Below are positions 24,224 through 32,868 of a stretch of DNA of 64,000 bases, piece by piece. Every line of letters starts with the position of its first letter. Position 1 is the first letter of the stretch. The stretch lies in assembly GCF_965221685.1 (NCBI RefSeq), contig NZ_OZ244907.1; one strand, given 5' to 3'. The DNA is from Palauibacter sp022826685. GTDB lineage: Bacteria; Gemmatimonadota; Gemmatimonadetes; Palauibacterales; Palauibacteraceae. The position numbers and the translations under genes are program-made. The notes under the pieces are model-generated. The model had not been told where the DNA came from, made no database searches, and saw only the letters and a list, made by a program, of their open reading frames with translations.

Positions 24224-25752
24224 GGCATCGACCTTAGTTGAATGTGAATCTGCAAACGCTCAGCAAGATCACCTCGTATATGCTCCGGAAGGTTCACTTG
24301 TTCACCGAACGTCCGCAGCGCCTCCAGTGCGTCCTCCGGTCGGCTCGACTCTGCTAACGCCTCCACCAGCAGCACAAGCTGTTCCGCGTTGTCCGGTTGC
24401 CTCAGGCGAGTCACGAGCAGATCCCAGCGTTCCGCAGTCCTGGCTGCTTCTACAAATAGTCGATCCGCGTGAGATCCCAACGCACGATGCACACCCTCCA
24501 ACAAATCGACTGCCCGCATTGGATCTCCATCTCGCATCGCGTCCTCTGCCTTCAAAATCACGTCACGTTCTCGACTCGATTCTCGATCAAGTGGTTGTCC
24601 GACAGCGTCAACTGGTGGATCCCACTGCAAGGTTACAGAACCGTCCACGCTGAACGGCGCACGATGCGTTCGCGTGAACTGATTCCCCATCGTCATCTCG
24701 CGAACATGGATCGCCGCACTGGAATAATCATCAGCCACCACAACAACGTTATACTGACGGTTCATGCCGCGAGGCAATTCTCGTACTCCGGCACACAAGG
24801 ATCCCGCACCTACTAGCGCCATTGCATGTCGGTCCGGCAAGTGGATATGATGAGGGACTGCTTGTGAATAGTGTTGATGACCGTGAAATCCGAGTCGAAA
24901 TCCGTTGCCGATCATTTCATAAACTGTATCTATATTCATATAATCGGATCGATGCGGTGGACCGTGAACACTGTGATGCCAGACGCCAATGCTAAGCTGG
25001 TGGCGCCTCATATCGCGTATTAGGAGACCGGCGTTCGCTATTGCATCGAGAGTGAACCCTCCGTGGTCGGCATAGCAATCGTTACCGTGGACTGATTCCA
25101 GAGCGGCGACGATGATGCGACCCTCATCAAGTTCAAACAGATTGAAGCCTCGGTCGCGATCAAGCGGTAGCCGTAAGTTCACGTCGCGATAGAACCGTTC
25201 GACAAAAGTCCAATAAGCGTCGAGTCGCTCACGATATCGATCCTCGCAGGTTACTTTGTAGAGATGTCGGTCATGCCAGGACCAGCGATAACCATTGGCA
25301 GGATCCTCTAGGAGGCCGGGAAGCTGAGAGAGTTGCTGCTGTCCTTCTACGCGGCACATGGCGGAATGGGCTGTGTTCCAACAGACATCGTGATTTCCGG
25401 GGACGATCACAACGCGGCGGCGATCACCGGCGACGCACCGATCCGCGAGCTGCGAGAGAAAAGCGTACGCGTCATCGTACTGGCGTTGAATCACATCGGT
25501 ATAGTTGTGTGTGCCAATGGCTGCGCCTCGCACTAAATCACCACTGACTATTATTGCTCCAGGAGACGGAATGGGAGGTGTCTCCGTACGGTATCGACCA
25601 CAGTCAGTAAGTAACGCCGAAAGAAGTGAAGCGTTGGTGACTGGATCCTCCTGCGATCGGTGGAGATCAGAGATATGGAGAATTGAGAACACGCGATCTA
25701 CTTTCGTGGACGAGGGCGGAGGATGATCATCGGAAGAACCACGTGGCGGCAT
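24220..25752 (-). CDS. calcineurin-like metallophosphoesterase with helical-repeat tail
   Basis: A 510-residue protein. Metal-binding motifs of the calcineurin superfamily are complete: D29/H31 in HISDLH, GD at 71-72 in VSGDL, GNHD at 119-122, HH at 259-260 and GHQH at 291-294. The C-terminal 130 residues (HRALGSHADRLFVEAARTAE and onward) are TPR-like helical repeats for protein binding. The likely activity is hydrolysis of a nucleotide, nucleic acid or phosphoprotein; the substrate cannot be read. The ATG at 25752 overlaps the end of an upstream frame; a GTG at 25692, just before the first conserved strand, is an alternative start. It is co-transcribed with the Hsp90-like gene. Confidence 0.78.
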   Translation of the reverse strand: MPPRGSSDDHPPPSSTKVDRVFSILHISDLHRSQEDPVTNASLLSALLTDCGRYRTETPPIPSPGAIIVSGDLVRGAAIGTHNYTDVIQRQYDDAYAFLSQLADRCVAGDRRRVVIVPGNHDVCWNTAHSAMCRVEGQQQLSQLPGLLEDPANGYRWSWHDRHLYKVTCEDRYRERLDAYWTFVERFYRDVNLRLPLDRDRGFNLFELDEGRIIVAALESVHGNDCYADHGGFTLDAIANAGLLIRDMRRHQLSIGVWHHSVHGPPHRSDYMNIDTVYEMIGNGFRLGFHGHQHYSQAVPHHIHLPDRHAMALVGAGSLCAGVRELPRGMNRQYNVVVVADDYSSAAIHVREMTMGNQFTRTHRAPFSVDGSVTLQWDPPVDAVGQPLDRESSRERDVILKAEDAMRDGDPMRAVDLLEGVHRALGSHADRLFVEAARTAERWDLLVTRLRQPDNAEQLVLLVEALAESSRPEDALEALRTFGEQVNLPEHIRGDLAERLQIHIQLRSMP

Positions 25753-26060
25753 TGACCGTGGATGTAGATGTCGCGTTGCTTATCGTCTACGATCCCCCAG
25801 ATGCAATTCATGATCCGGCCGAGATCGTCGTTCTTCATCCTGTCCAGCCCTTCTCGGAATGCACGATTCAGCGCTACAAGCACGAGACCCTGCCAGGCCA
25901 GCTGGGGATTTCTCGCCCGACGGAGATACGGTGGTGAACGTGGGTAAGCAAGCCCGGTTCTAGGCGTGAGGCCCGCGTTTCGTCGGCGCGTGTGGACTTG
26001 GAAGTCGAAGCATCGACACGAGACGGTGAGCGCTGGCGATGGCGTGGAGGCGCGCGTCAA
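25698..26060 (-). CDS. possible gene fragment upstream of phosphoesterase
   Basis: An open frame of 120 residues whose last 75 (from about NPQLAWQGLVLVALNRAFRE through DDLGRIMNCIWGIVDDKQRD) look protein-like, while the first 45 do not. It ends inside the beginning of the phosphoesterase frame. If the phosphoesterase starts at GTG 25692, the two genes would be spaced six bases apart, as in a real operon. It could be the residue of a longer gene, or a small third component. No family is recognised. Confidence 0.28.
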   Translation of the reverse strand: MTRASTPSPALTVSCRCFDFQVHTRRRNAGLTPRTGLAYPRSPPYLRRARNPQLAWQGLVLVALNRAFREGLDRMKNDDLGRIMNCIWGIVDDKQRDIYIHGQCRHVVLPMIILRPRPRK

Positions 26061-26302
26061 CCGCGAGGACTCGATGAACCGCTTCGATGGCGCTCGATTC
26101 CGCTGGTTTTCAAACGGTGTCTGCAGCGCGTCAAATGATCGGACCGCGGCGTCAGCTCGCCGTTAGATTATGCACCACAGCACGGGGTTGCTTATGAGCT
26201 TCAAGACGGGATGGGGAGCCGGCCTCACGGGAGGGGTCGCCGGAGGCTGGCGCGAACGCTATTTACGAAGCCGACACGCGGCCATGTGGAGACGGAGGTG
26301 AC
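26061..26302. other. intergenic region before helicase cassette
   Basis: About 240 bases between the leftward and rightward defence operons. It must contain the cassette promoter. I see no coding sequence and no strong repeat. Confidence 0.4.
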
Positions 26303-28570
26303 TTGAGCGACGCGGTGCGCTTGAACGTTGGGCAGATCGTCACCGGAGCGCTGTTTAGCGAACCGATGAGGGTGGAGACCGTCCGTCCGAACGGTGTCGG
26401 TTTGTGGGAGGTGGGCCTCGTCGGCGTGCGGTCCGAACGGTTTCGCCGGGCTACACTGACGGCGGAAGACCTCGCCACGCTGTCCGTCGTCAGCACCTCG
26501 CCGACCTTCGACGGGGACGGGAGGCTCCTGCGCCTCGGCCTCCAGGCGTACTCGCTGGGCATCGCTTACGAGTTCGATCCGTACTTCGGCCTTTCGATCT
26601 CGCGAGTTGACCCGCTGCCGCACCAGCTCGAGGCTGTGTACGAGCATCTCCTCAAGCTCCCGAGCGTCCGCTTCCTGCTGGCGGACGACGCGGGCGCGGG
26701 CAAGACGATCATGGCGGGGCTTCTGATCCGCGAACTCAAGCTGCGCGGTCTCCTCGAACGGATCCTCGTGGTGTGTCCGGCGAACCTCTCGTTCCAGTGG
26801 CAGCGCGAGTTGAGGGAGAAGTTCGACGAGCAGTTCCTCGTGCTCAAGGGAGCGGACATCCGCAACCAGTTCGGCGTCAACCAGTGGCTTCAACAGAAAC
26901 ATGTCATCACGTCGCTGGACCTCGCCAAGCGCGACGACATCCTCCCGGGTCTCGCGCAGGTGCCCTGGGATCTGGTCATCGTGGACGAGGCGCACCGGAT
27001 GTCGGCGCGGGACGAGAGCCACAAGAGCCTCCGCTACAAGCTCGGAGAACTGCTGCGCGACAACGCGGACCACATGCTTCTCCTCACGGCCACGCCGCAC
27101 AGGGGAGATCCGGACAACTTCACGCTCTTCCTGCAGCTGCTCGACCGCGACGCGTACGCGGACGTGAAGTCGATCCGCGAGGCGATGAACCAGCGGCGCG
27201 CGCCCTTCTACTTGCGTCGCACGAAGGAGGCGATGGTCTACTTCCCGGAGCGGGAGGAGGACGGCACCTGGACCGCGAAGCCCGTATTCACGAAGCGCAT
27301 CCCGCGGACGGCCAGCTTCAAGATCGATGGAGACGAATGGGAGTTGTACGACCGCGTGACGAAGTTCGTGAAGCGGCAGAGCGTGCGCGCCGCGGAGCGG
27401 ACCGGCGACCCCCGGGCCCGAGCGGTCGGATTCCTGATGTCGCTCTACCAGCGTCGGCTCGCGTCGAGCACGCACGCTATGCGCCGTTCGCTCGAGAACC
27501 GGGCGCACCGGCTGGAAACGGGCCTCCGGGATGCCCGTGAACTTCTGCGAACGGCGCCCCCCGACCTTCCCGACATGGACGAACTCGAGGAGTTCGAGGA
27601 TGCGGATCGGGAGCGGTTGGAGCGGTTGCTGGACGCCGTCACCCTGGCCGGGAACGAGGAGGAAATCCGGGCCGAGATCACCAATCTGCGGGAACTCGCC
27701 GCGGAGGCGAAGCGCGTCGAGGCCGCTGGCCGCGAGGCGAAGCTCGCGCAGTTGGAGAAGCTCATGCGCGAGGAGGGCTTCTTCGACCGCCCGGACCAGC
27801 GGCTCCTCCTCTTCACCGAGTTCAGAGACACGCTCGACTACCTCATGGACCGGCTCAAGGAATGGGGTTTCCGGGTGGGCTGCATCCACGGGGGGATGCG
27901 GCCGGGGTCGCGCGACGAGCCGGGCAGCCGGCTCCACGCCGAGCAACAGTTCCGCGATGGCGCAATCCAGGTGCTCGTGGCCACCGAGGCGGCCGGCGAG
28001 GGCATCAACCTCCAGTGCTGCCACATCCTGTTCAACTACGACATTCCGTGGAACCCGAACCGGCTCGAGCAGCGCATGGGGCGCATCCACCGCTACGGAC
28101 AGCGGCACGACTGCCTCATCTTCAACTTCGTCGCCACGAACACGATCGAGGGCCGTGTGCTCGAGCGTCTGCTGAGCAAGCTCCAGACGATCCGCGACGC
28201 ACTCGATGACGACGCGGTGTTCAACGTGGTGGGCGAGGTGTTGCCGTCCGCACATGTCGAGCGCGTGTTGCGAGACTACTACGCGGGTCGGCTTGGCGAT
28301 GAGGACCTCGAGGAACGGCTGCTGCGGAACGTGGACGAGAGGCACTTCCGCTCGATTTGCCAGACGGCGCTCGAAGGGCTGGCGACGAGCAAGCTCAACC
28401 TCCACATGCTCGCCGAGCGCAAAGCGAGGGCCCAGGAGCGCCGCGTCGTTCCCGAGACCATTGCCCGGTTCATGGGTGAGGCCGCCGGGGAGGCGGGTCT
28501 GGCGCTAAAACCCCTCCGGCTGCCCCACGCTTTCGAGCCCGGGCGCACACCCCTCCGCCTGAAGAAGTAG
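26303..28570 (+). CDS. SNF2-family helicase, frame interrupted by amber codon
   Basis: A 755-residue SNF2/SWI2-type DNA translocase: N-terminal region, Walker A DDAGAGKT (128-135), DEAH (228-231), LLLTATPHRGD (motif III), and the C-terminal helicase lobe with EAAGEGINLQ and RMGRIHRYGQ. In this family the chain continues as one polypeptide into a DUF3883 domain. Here the frame stops at a TAG (28568-28570) and continues in the same frame without any shift into ERGPDW and onward. Together with the next piece it would be about 1139 residues. The start codon TTG/ATG region has no strong ribosome site. The interruption is discussed as a finding. Confidence 0.85.
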   Translation: MSDAVRLNVGQIVTGALFSEPMRVETVRPNGVGLWEVGLVGVRSERFRRATLTAEDLATLSVVSTSPTFDGDGRLLRLGLQAYSLGIAYEFDPYFGLSISRVDPLPHQLEAVYEHLLKLPSVRFLLADDAGAGKTIMAGLLIRELKLRGLLERILVVCPANLSFQWQRELREKFDEQFLVLKGADIRNQFGVNQWLQQKHVITSLDLAKRDDILPGLAQVPWDLVIVDEAHRMSARDESHKSLRYKLGELLRDNADHMLLLTATPHRGDPDNFTLFLQLLDRDAYADVKSIREAMNQRRAPFYLRRTKEAMVYFPEREEDGTWTAKPVFTKRIPRTASFKIDGDEWELYDRVTKFVKRQSVRAAERTGDPRARAVGFLMSLYQRRLASSTHAMRRSLENRAHRLETGLRDARELLRTAPPDLPDMDELEEFEDADRERLERLLDAVTLAGNEEEIRAEITNLRELAAEAKRVEAAGREAKLAQLEKLMREEGFFDRPDQRLLLFTEFRDTLDYLMDRLKEWGFRVGCIHGGMRPGSRDEPGSRLHAEQQFRDGAIQVLVATEAAGEGINLQCCHILFNYDIPWNPNRLEQRMGRIHRYGQRHDCLIFNFVATNTIEGRVLERLLSKLQTIRDALDDDAVFNVVGEVLPSAHVERVLRDYYAGRLGDEDLEERLLRNVDERHFRSICQTALEGLATSKLNLHMLAERKARAQERRVVPETIARFMGEAAGEAGLALKPLRLPHAFEPGRTPLRLKK

Positions 28571-28591
28571 GAGAGGGGCCCGGACTGGAAG

Positions 28592-29632
28592 TTGCAGGAG
28601 CTCGCGGTCCGCTATTCCAAGCTGTCCACGGATCGGGAGACGGCGGAGCGGAACCACCTCGAGTGGATTACGCCCGGACATCCGCTGTTCGAGGCCCTGC
28701 GCCGGCATGCTTCCGACGGCGCGCGGGACGCGTTCGCCGCCGGAGCCTGCTTCCATTCGCTGGAGCACAACGCGGCCGTGCGTCTCGATTTCTACCGGGC
28801 GCGGGCCGTTGACGGGCTGGGGAATGTCATCCACGAGCGGCTTTTCACCGTGGAGTCGGCGAGCGATAGCGCCCACACCCTGCGCGAGGCCGACATCCTC
28901 GGGAATCTCATCCCCGCTCCCGCGCCGGACGATCCGCCTTCGGTGGCGACGCTTCCCTACCCCGACGGGTGGCTTCACGAACACGCCCTCATGCCGTTCA
29001 TCGAAGAGGTTCGCGGGGAGCGCCTGGAGCAGGTGGACCGCGTGGCCGAGCACGTCGAGTTGTCGCTCACGGAAGTGTTGCAGCGCCTTGACGACGAAAT
29101 CGGTCGCGCGGCCGAGGAGGTCGGGAAGGGCGTCACGGGTGCTGCCGGCCGCCTTGCCCGTGCCGAGACCCGTCACGCGGAGGTGGCGGCGCGCCGGGAA
29201 CGACGGCGTGACGAACTGAAGCGGCAGCGGGCGGTCACCCTGCAGGGAGTCGAACGCTTGGCGAGCGCGCTTGTCGTGCCGCATCCCGAACGCGAGTCAC
29301 CCCAGGTGCGCCGCCTGCGCCCGAATCCAGAGACGGAGATGACCGCCATGCGCACCGTGATAGAGTACGAGGCGGCGCGCGGCTGTAAGGTCACCGACGT
29401 GCACGAGAAGAATCTCGGCTACGATATAACCAGCTTCGATCCCGAGTCCGGCGAACTCCGCCTGATCGAGATCAAGGGTCTCGCCGCCCAAACGGGCACG
29501 ATCCTCCTTACCCCCAACGAACGCCGAGTGGCCGAGGATCGACGGGACTGCTACTGGCTTTACGTGGTGACGAACTGCGCCGACCAACCGAGACTCGAAG
29601 ATCCGATCTTCGATCCGGCGGGACGTCCCTAG
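28592..29632 (+). CDS. DUF3883 part of the helicase, separated by stop codons
   Basis: In the same reading frame as the helicase, this 346-residue stretch begins after the amber codon at 28568 and ends at another amber codon (29630-29632). It contains a long helical region and then, at about 250-340, the DUF3883 nuclease-like fold (GYDITSFDPESGELRLIEIKG, with the conserved GYDI...IEIKG pattern). Beyond the second stop, HEVRKVQHYYLTVDALTQPL continues in frame to a TGA at 29720-29722, which is the family's natural C-terminus. Independent translation would need the TTG at 28592, for which no ribosome site is seen; it is best read as the broken second half of one gene. Confidence 0.75.
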   Translation: MQELAVRYSKLSTDRETAERNHLEWITPGHPLFEALRRHASDGARDAFAAGACFHSLEHNAAVRLDFYRARAVDGLGNVIHERLFTVESASDSAHTLREADILGNLIPAPAPDDPPSVATLPYPDGWLHEHALMPFIEEVRGERLEQVDRVAEHVELSLTEVLQRLDDEIGRAAEEVGKGVTGAAGRLARAETRHAEVAARRERRRDELKRQRAVTLQGVERLASALVVPHPERESPQVRRLRPNPETEMTAMRTVIEYEAARGCKVTDVHEKNLGYDITSFDPESGELRLIEIKGLAAQTGTILLTPNERRVAEDRRDCYWLYVVTNCADQPRLEDPIFDPAGRP

Positions 29633-29731
29633 CACGAAGTCCGCAAAGTCCAGCACTACTATCTAACCGTGGATGCGCTGACGCAGCCGCTGAAGATCCG
29701 CGAACGCGGTAAGAAAGGCTGAACACGACCG

Positions 29732-31372
29732 GTGATCCCCAAGGAGTGTAAGCGGCTCGCCGAGGTGGACTTCCCGATCGCGGAAGTCTCCCGACACGCC
29801 GTGCGCGAGAAGTCGATTCGGCACGGGCACCCGTCCACCCTCCACCTCTGGTGGGCACGGCGCCCGCTGGCGTCTTCGCGCGCCGTGCTCATGGCGCTCC
29901 TCCTCCCCGACCCCTGCGACGAACACTGCCCAAGTGAGTTCAAGGAGAAAGCCCGTCACATTCTACGTGAGGTGCGCCAGCCGCCGACGACCGACGCGGA
30001 ACTCCGTAAGGCACTGCTCTGGTTCATCGGAACGTTCGCAAACTGGGATCTGGCGGCCGACCAGACCTACCTGCGGGTAGCGCGTAACCTCGTGAAGGCC
30101 GCGCACGGCGAGGAGGCGCCTCTCGTCGTCGATCCATTCGCGGGGGGCGGGTCGATCCCGCTCGAGGCCCTCCGGCTCGGGTGTGAGGCATTCGCGAGCG
30201 ATCTCAACCCTGTAGCGTGCTTGATCCTCAAGGTCATGCTCGAGGACATCCCTCGCCACGGCCCGGAGTTAGCCGATGAACTGCGGCGCGTCGGCGCAGA
30301 GATCAAACGGCGTGCTGCGCAAGAACTCGCCGACCTTTACCCGGAAGATCCCGATGGAGCCACGCCGATCGCGTACCTGTGGGCGCGTACGGTTCGCTGC
30401 GAGGCACCGGAGTGTGGCGCGGAGGTACCGCTCATGCGCTCCTTCTGGCTCTGCAAGAAGAACAACCGCAAGTGGGCGCTTCGTCCCCGCGTCGAGGAGT
30501 CCCACGACGGGACGCCCCCCAACATTCGATTCGAAGTGTTTGAACCGACGACGACCGCAGAGGTCCGGAGCGGCACCGTCGCGCGTGCGAGGGCGACGTG
30601 CCTCAGCTGCGGCGCAGTCCTGCCCCCAGAGCGCACGAGAGCTCAGCTCGCCACGCAACGCGGCGGTGCCGACGCGATCTTCGATGCTGACGGCAACCGG
30701 ACGGGCGGTGCGCGGATGACCGCCGTTGTGACGCTTCGTCCGGGCGAGCGGGGTCGGCACTACCGGGCGCCTACGGAAAGGGACTACTCGGCGGTACGCA
30801 GGGCACAGGGCCGGGTACGCCGGATGCTGGACGAATGGGCGGCCGGAGGCAAGCGGAGGCTCTGTCCGGTTCCGGATGAACCCTTGCCTCCCATCGGTAC
30901 GCTTGGGTTCCGAGTCCAGCGGTATGGGATGCTCCAATGGGGCGATTTGTTCGCGGCGCGACAGAAAGTAGCATTAGCCAAGATAGCTCAGATGGTACGA
31001 TTCGATGACAGTTCCAGTGTCCCGGCGAGCGATATTCTCGTTAGTCGCTGTTCATCCTTTTGGTCCAGCCTAAACATGTGGGTGAGTCAAGGAGAGTTCG
31101 TCGCCAACGTGTTTGGAAGACAGGCGCTTCCAATCGTTTGGGATTTCTGCGAAGTAGTGCCAACATCGACTGAATCCGGTGGTTTCGACGGTGCCGTTAG
31201 GTGGACTTCCGGTGTAGTTGCAGGTTCTCCGTCTGCCAAGATTGGGCAAGTTCAAGCGGCCGACGCTACGGAACACCCCCTGCCGGATCAGGCTGCCGAC
31301 GCGTGGTTCACGGATCCACCGTATTACGACGCGATCCCGTACGCGGATCTCGCTGATTTCTTCTTGGTTTGA
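29732..31372 (+). CDS. DUF1156 DNA methylase, N-terminal half before opal codon
   Basis: A 546-residue stretch of the COG1743-type adenine-specific DNA methylase with Zn ribbon. It has VIPKECKRLAEVDFPIAEVS with HPSTLHLWWARRP (DUF1156), the AdoMet loop VVDPFAGGGS (134-140), Cys pairs of a zinc ribbon (CEAPECG and CLSCG) and the catalytic motif DPPY (528-531). It then meets a TGA (31370-31372) where homologues normally have Trp in ADLxDFFLVW, and continues in the same frame into LKRTSL and onward. Start is GTG at 29732, nine bases after the natural end of the helicase frame, so the genes are one operon. The product would be inactive unless the stop is read through. Confidence 0.82.
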   Translation: MIPKECKRLAEVDFPIAEVSRHAVREKSIRHGHPSTLHLWWARRPLASSRAVLMALLLPDPCDEHCPSEFKEKARHILREVRQPPTTDAELRKALLWFIGTFANWDLAADQTYLRVARNLVKAAHGEEAPLVVDPFAGGGSIPLEALRLGCEAFASDLNPVACLILKVMLEDIPRHGPELADELRRVGAEIKRRAAQELADLYPEDPDGATPIAYLWARTVRCEAPECGAEVPLMRSFWLCKKNNRKWALRPRVEESHDGTPPNIRFEVFEPTTTAEVRSGTVARARATCLSCGAVLPPERTRAQLATQRGGADAIFDADGNRTGGARMTAVVTLRPGERGRHYRAPTERDYSAVRRAQGRVRRMLDEWAAGGKRRLCPVPDEPLPPIGTLGFRVQRYGMLQWGDLFAARQKVALAKIAQMVRFDDSSSVPASDILVSRCSSFWSSLNMWVSQGEFVANVFGRQALPIVWDFCEVVPTSTESGGFDGAVRWTSGVVAGSPSAKIGQVQAADATEHPLPDQAADAWFTDPPYYDAIPYADLADFFLV

Positions 31373-32674
31373 TTGAAACGTACTTCGCTCCATCGGTCAC
31401 TACTTCGCGATCCGTTTGACGCAGACAATCCCCTGTCGCCCAAAGCTAGAGAGGCTGTTCAAGACGAGTCGAAGAGGGTCGCCGATGTACCGAAGGATCG
31501 CGCGTGGTTCGAGGAAACGATGGCGAAGGCGTTCGCCGCAGGCCGTCGAGTTCTAAGGGAGGATGGAGTCGGCTCCGTGGTTTTTGCTCATAAGACCACG
31601 GAAGGCTGGGAAGCGCTGCTCTCCGGCATGATCCGAGGCGGTTGGACCATAACAGGCTCTTGGCCGATCGCTACGGAGAGACCGGGACGACTACGGTCGC
31701 AGGACTCTGCTGCCCTTGCTACTAGCATCCACCTTATCTGTCGCCCGCGATCTCAGATCGCCCCTGTCGGCGACTGGGCCGATGTCCTGCGGGAACTGCC
31801 GGTCCGCGTCGCGGCTTGGATCGAACGTTTACAGGGTGAGGGTATTCGCGGGGCAGACTTGGTCTTCGCCTGCATCGGTCCCGCGCTGGAGGTTTTTAGC
31901 CGTTACCGCTTGGTCGAGACGGCCGAGGGTCGCACGGTAGCCCTTCGCGAGTACCTCGAGAAGGTTTGGGAGGTGGTCGGCCGCACCGCGCTCCGGCAAG
32001 TACTTGGTGCCGAACAGGAGCGCGGGAGCAACGGGTTGGTCGGTGCGCTGGAGGAGGACGCCCGACTGACCGCACTGTTTCTTTGGACGCTCCAGAGCAC
32101 CGACGCACCAACATCCAATGGCAAGAAGGACGTGATCGATACGGAAGCAGTGGCGAAGGCTGCGGCGCAGGGCTTTACCCTTCCCTACGATGTCGTACGC
32201 CGCTTCGCCCAACCCATGGGCATCGATCTCGACTTCTGGAATGACCGCATCATCGGCCAGAAGAAGGGCGTGGTTCGCCTGTTGCCAGTGTCCGAACGTG
32301 CCAAGGAATTGTTCGGTGAGGAAGGCGCGGGTATGGCGGCGCACAGGATCGAGAAGGATGGGAGCGTGGATCCGCAAGGCGCACTGTTTGCAGATTCTGA
32401 CACGACGCGGATGCCGGTTGCCCCTCGGGGCATACGAGTTCGCGAGGGCGACGGAGAATTCCGAACGCAGGAAAGCACCACGTTAGACCATGTACACGCG
32501 GCCATGCTCCTTCAGGCCAGCGGACACGCCAATGCGTTGCGGCGGCTGATCGAAGCCGAACTCGATCGCGGACCTGACTTCCTGCGTCTCGCCAACGCGC
32601 TCTCCGCACTTTATCCTCGCGGAAGCCGGGAAAAGCGACTTCTGGATGCCATGCTCCTGGCCGTCCCAAGGTGA
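31373..32674 (+). CDS. DUF1156 DNA methylase, C-terminal half after opal codon
   Basis: The 433 residues that follow the TGA in the same frame. LLRDPFDADNPLSPKAREAV, RVLREDGVGSVVFAHKTTEGWEAL, GGWTITGSWPIATERPGRLR and HLICRPR are the conserved C-terminal part of DUF1156 methylases, and the end (REKRLLDAMLLAVPR) is the usual terminus. With the N-terminal half the protein would be 980 residues, the family's normal size. No ribosome site precedes the first codon (TTG at 31373), so separate translation is unlikely. Confidence 0.8.
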   Translation: MKRTSLHRSLLRDPFDADNPLSPKAREAVQDESKRVADVPKDRAWFEETMAKAFAAGRRVLREDGVGSVVFAHKTTEGWEALLSGMIRGGWTITGSWPIATERPGRLRSQDSAALATSIHLICRPRSQIAPVGDWADVLRELPVRVAAWIERLQGEGIRGADLVFACIGPALEVFSRYRLVETAEGRTVALREYLEKVWEVVGRTALRQVLGAEQERGSNGLVGALEEDARLTALFLWTLQSTDAPTSNGKKDVIDTEAVAKAAAQGFTLPYDVVRRFAQPMGIDLDFWNDRIIGQKKGVVRLLPVSERAKELFGEEGAGMAAHRIEKDGSVDPQGALFADSDTTRMPVAPRGIRVREGDGEFRTQESTTLDHVHAAMLLQASGHANALRRLIEAELDRGPDFLRLANALSALYPRGSREKRLLDAMLLAVPR

Positions 32675-32868
32675 CGATGCTGGCCCGGTCTCAGCCGGGC
32701 AGTGGCCTGCGCGACGGGCCCGCGTATACGTCCCGCCTGACCGAGTTTGCGGCCAACGGATGGAGGCCGGAAGTTGCCGCGAGCGGTCGGACAGCTTGGG
32801 CCGCGCCAATCGACGCCTGCGACGGACCGGTCGGAGCCAGCTATGGGTGACTTGCGGAGGAGACGCTC

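Noticed and set aside
26225..28405. Open frame of 726 residues antisense to the SNF2 helicase
   Set aside because: Low-complexity Arg/Glu/Leu-rich shadow of the helicase codons; no motif.
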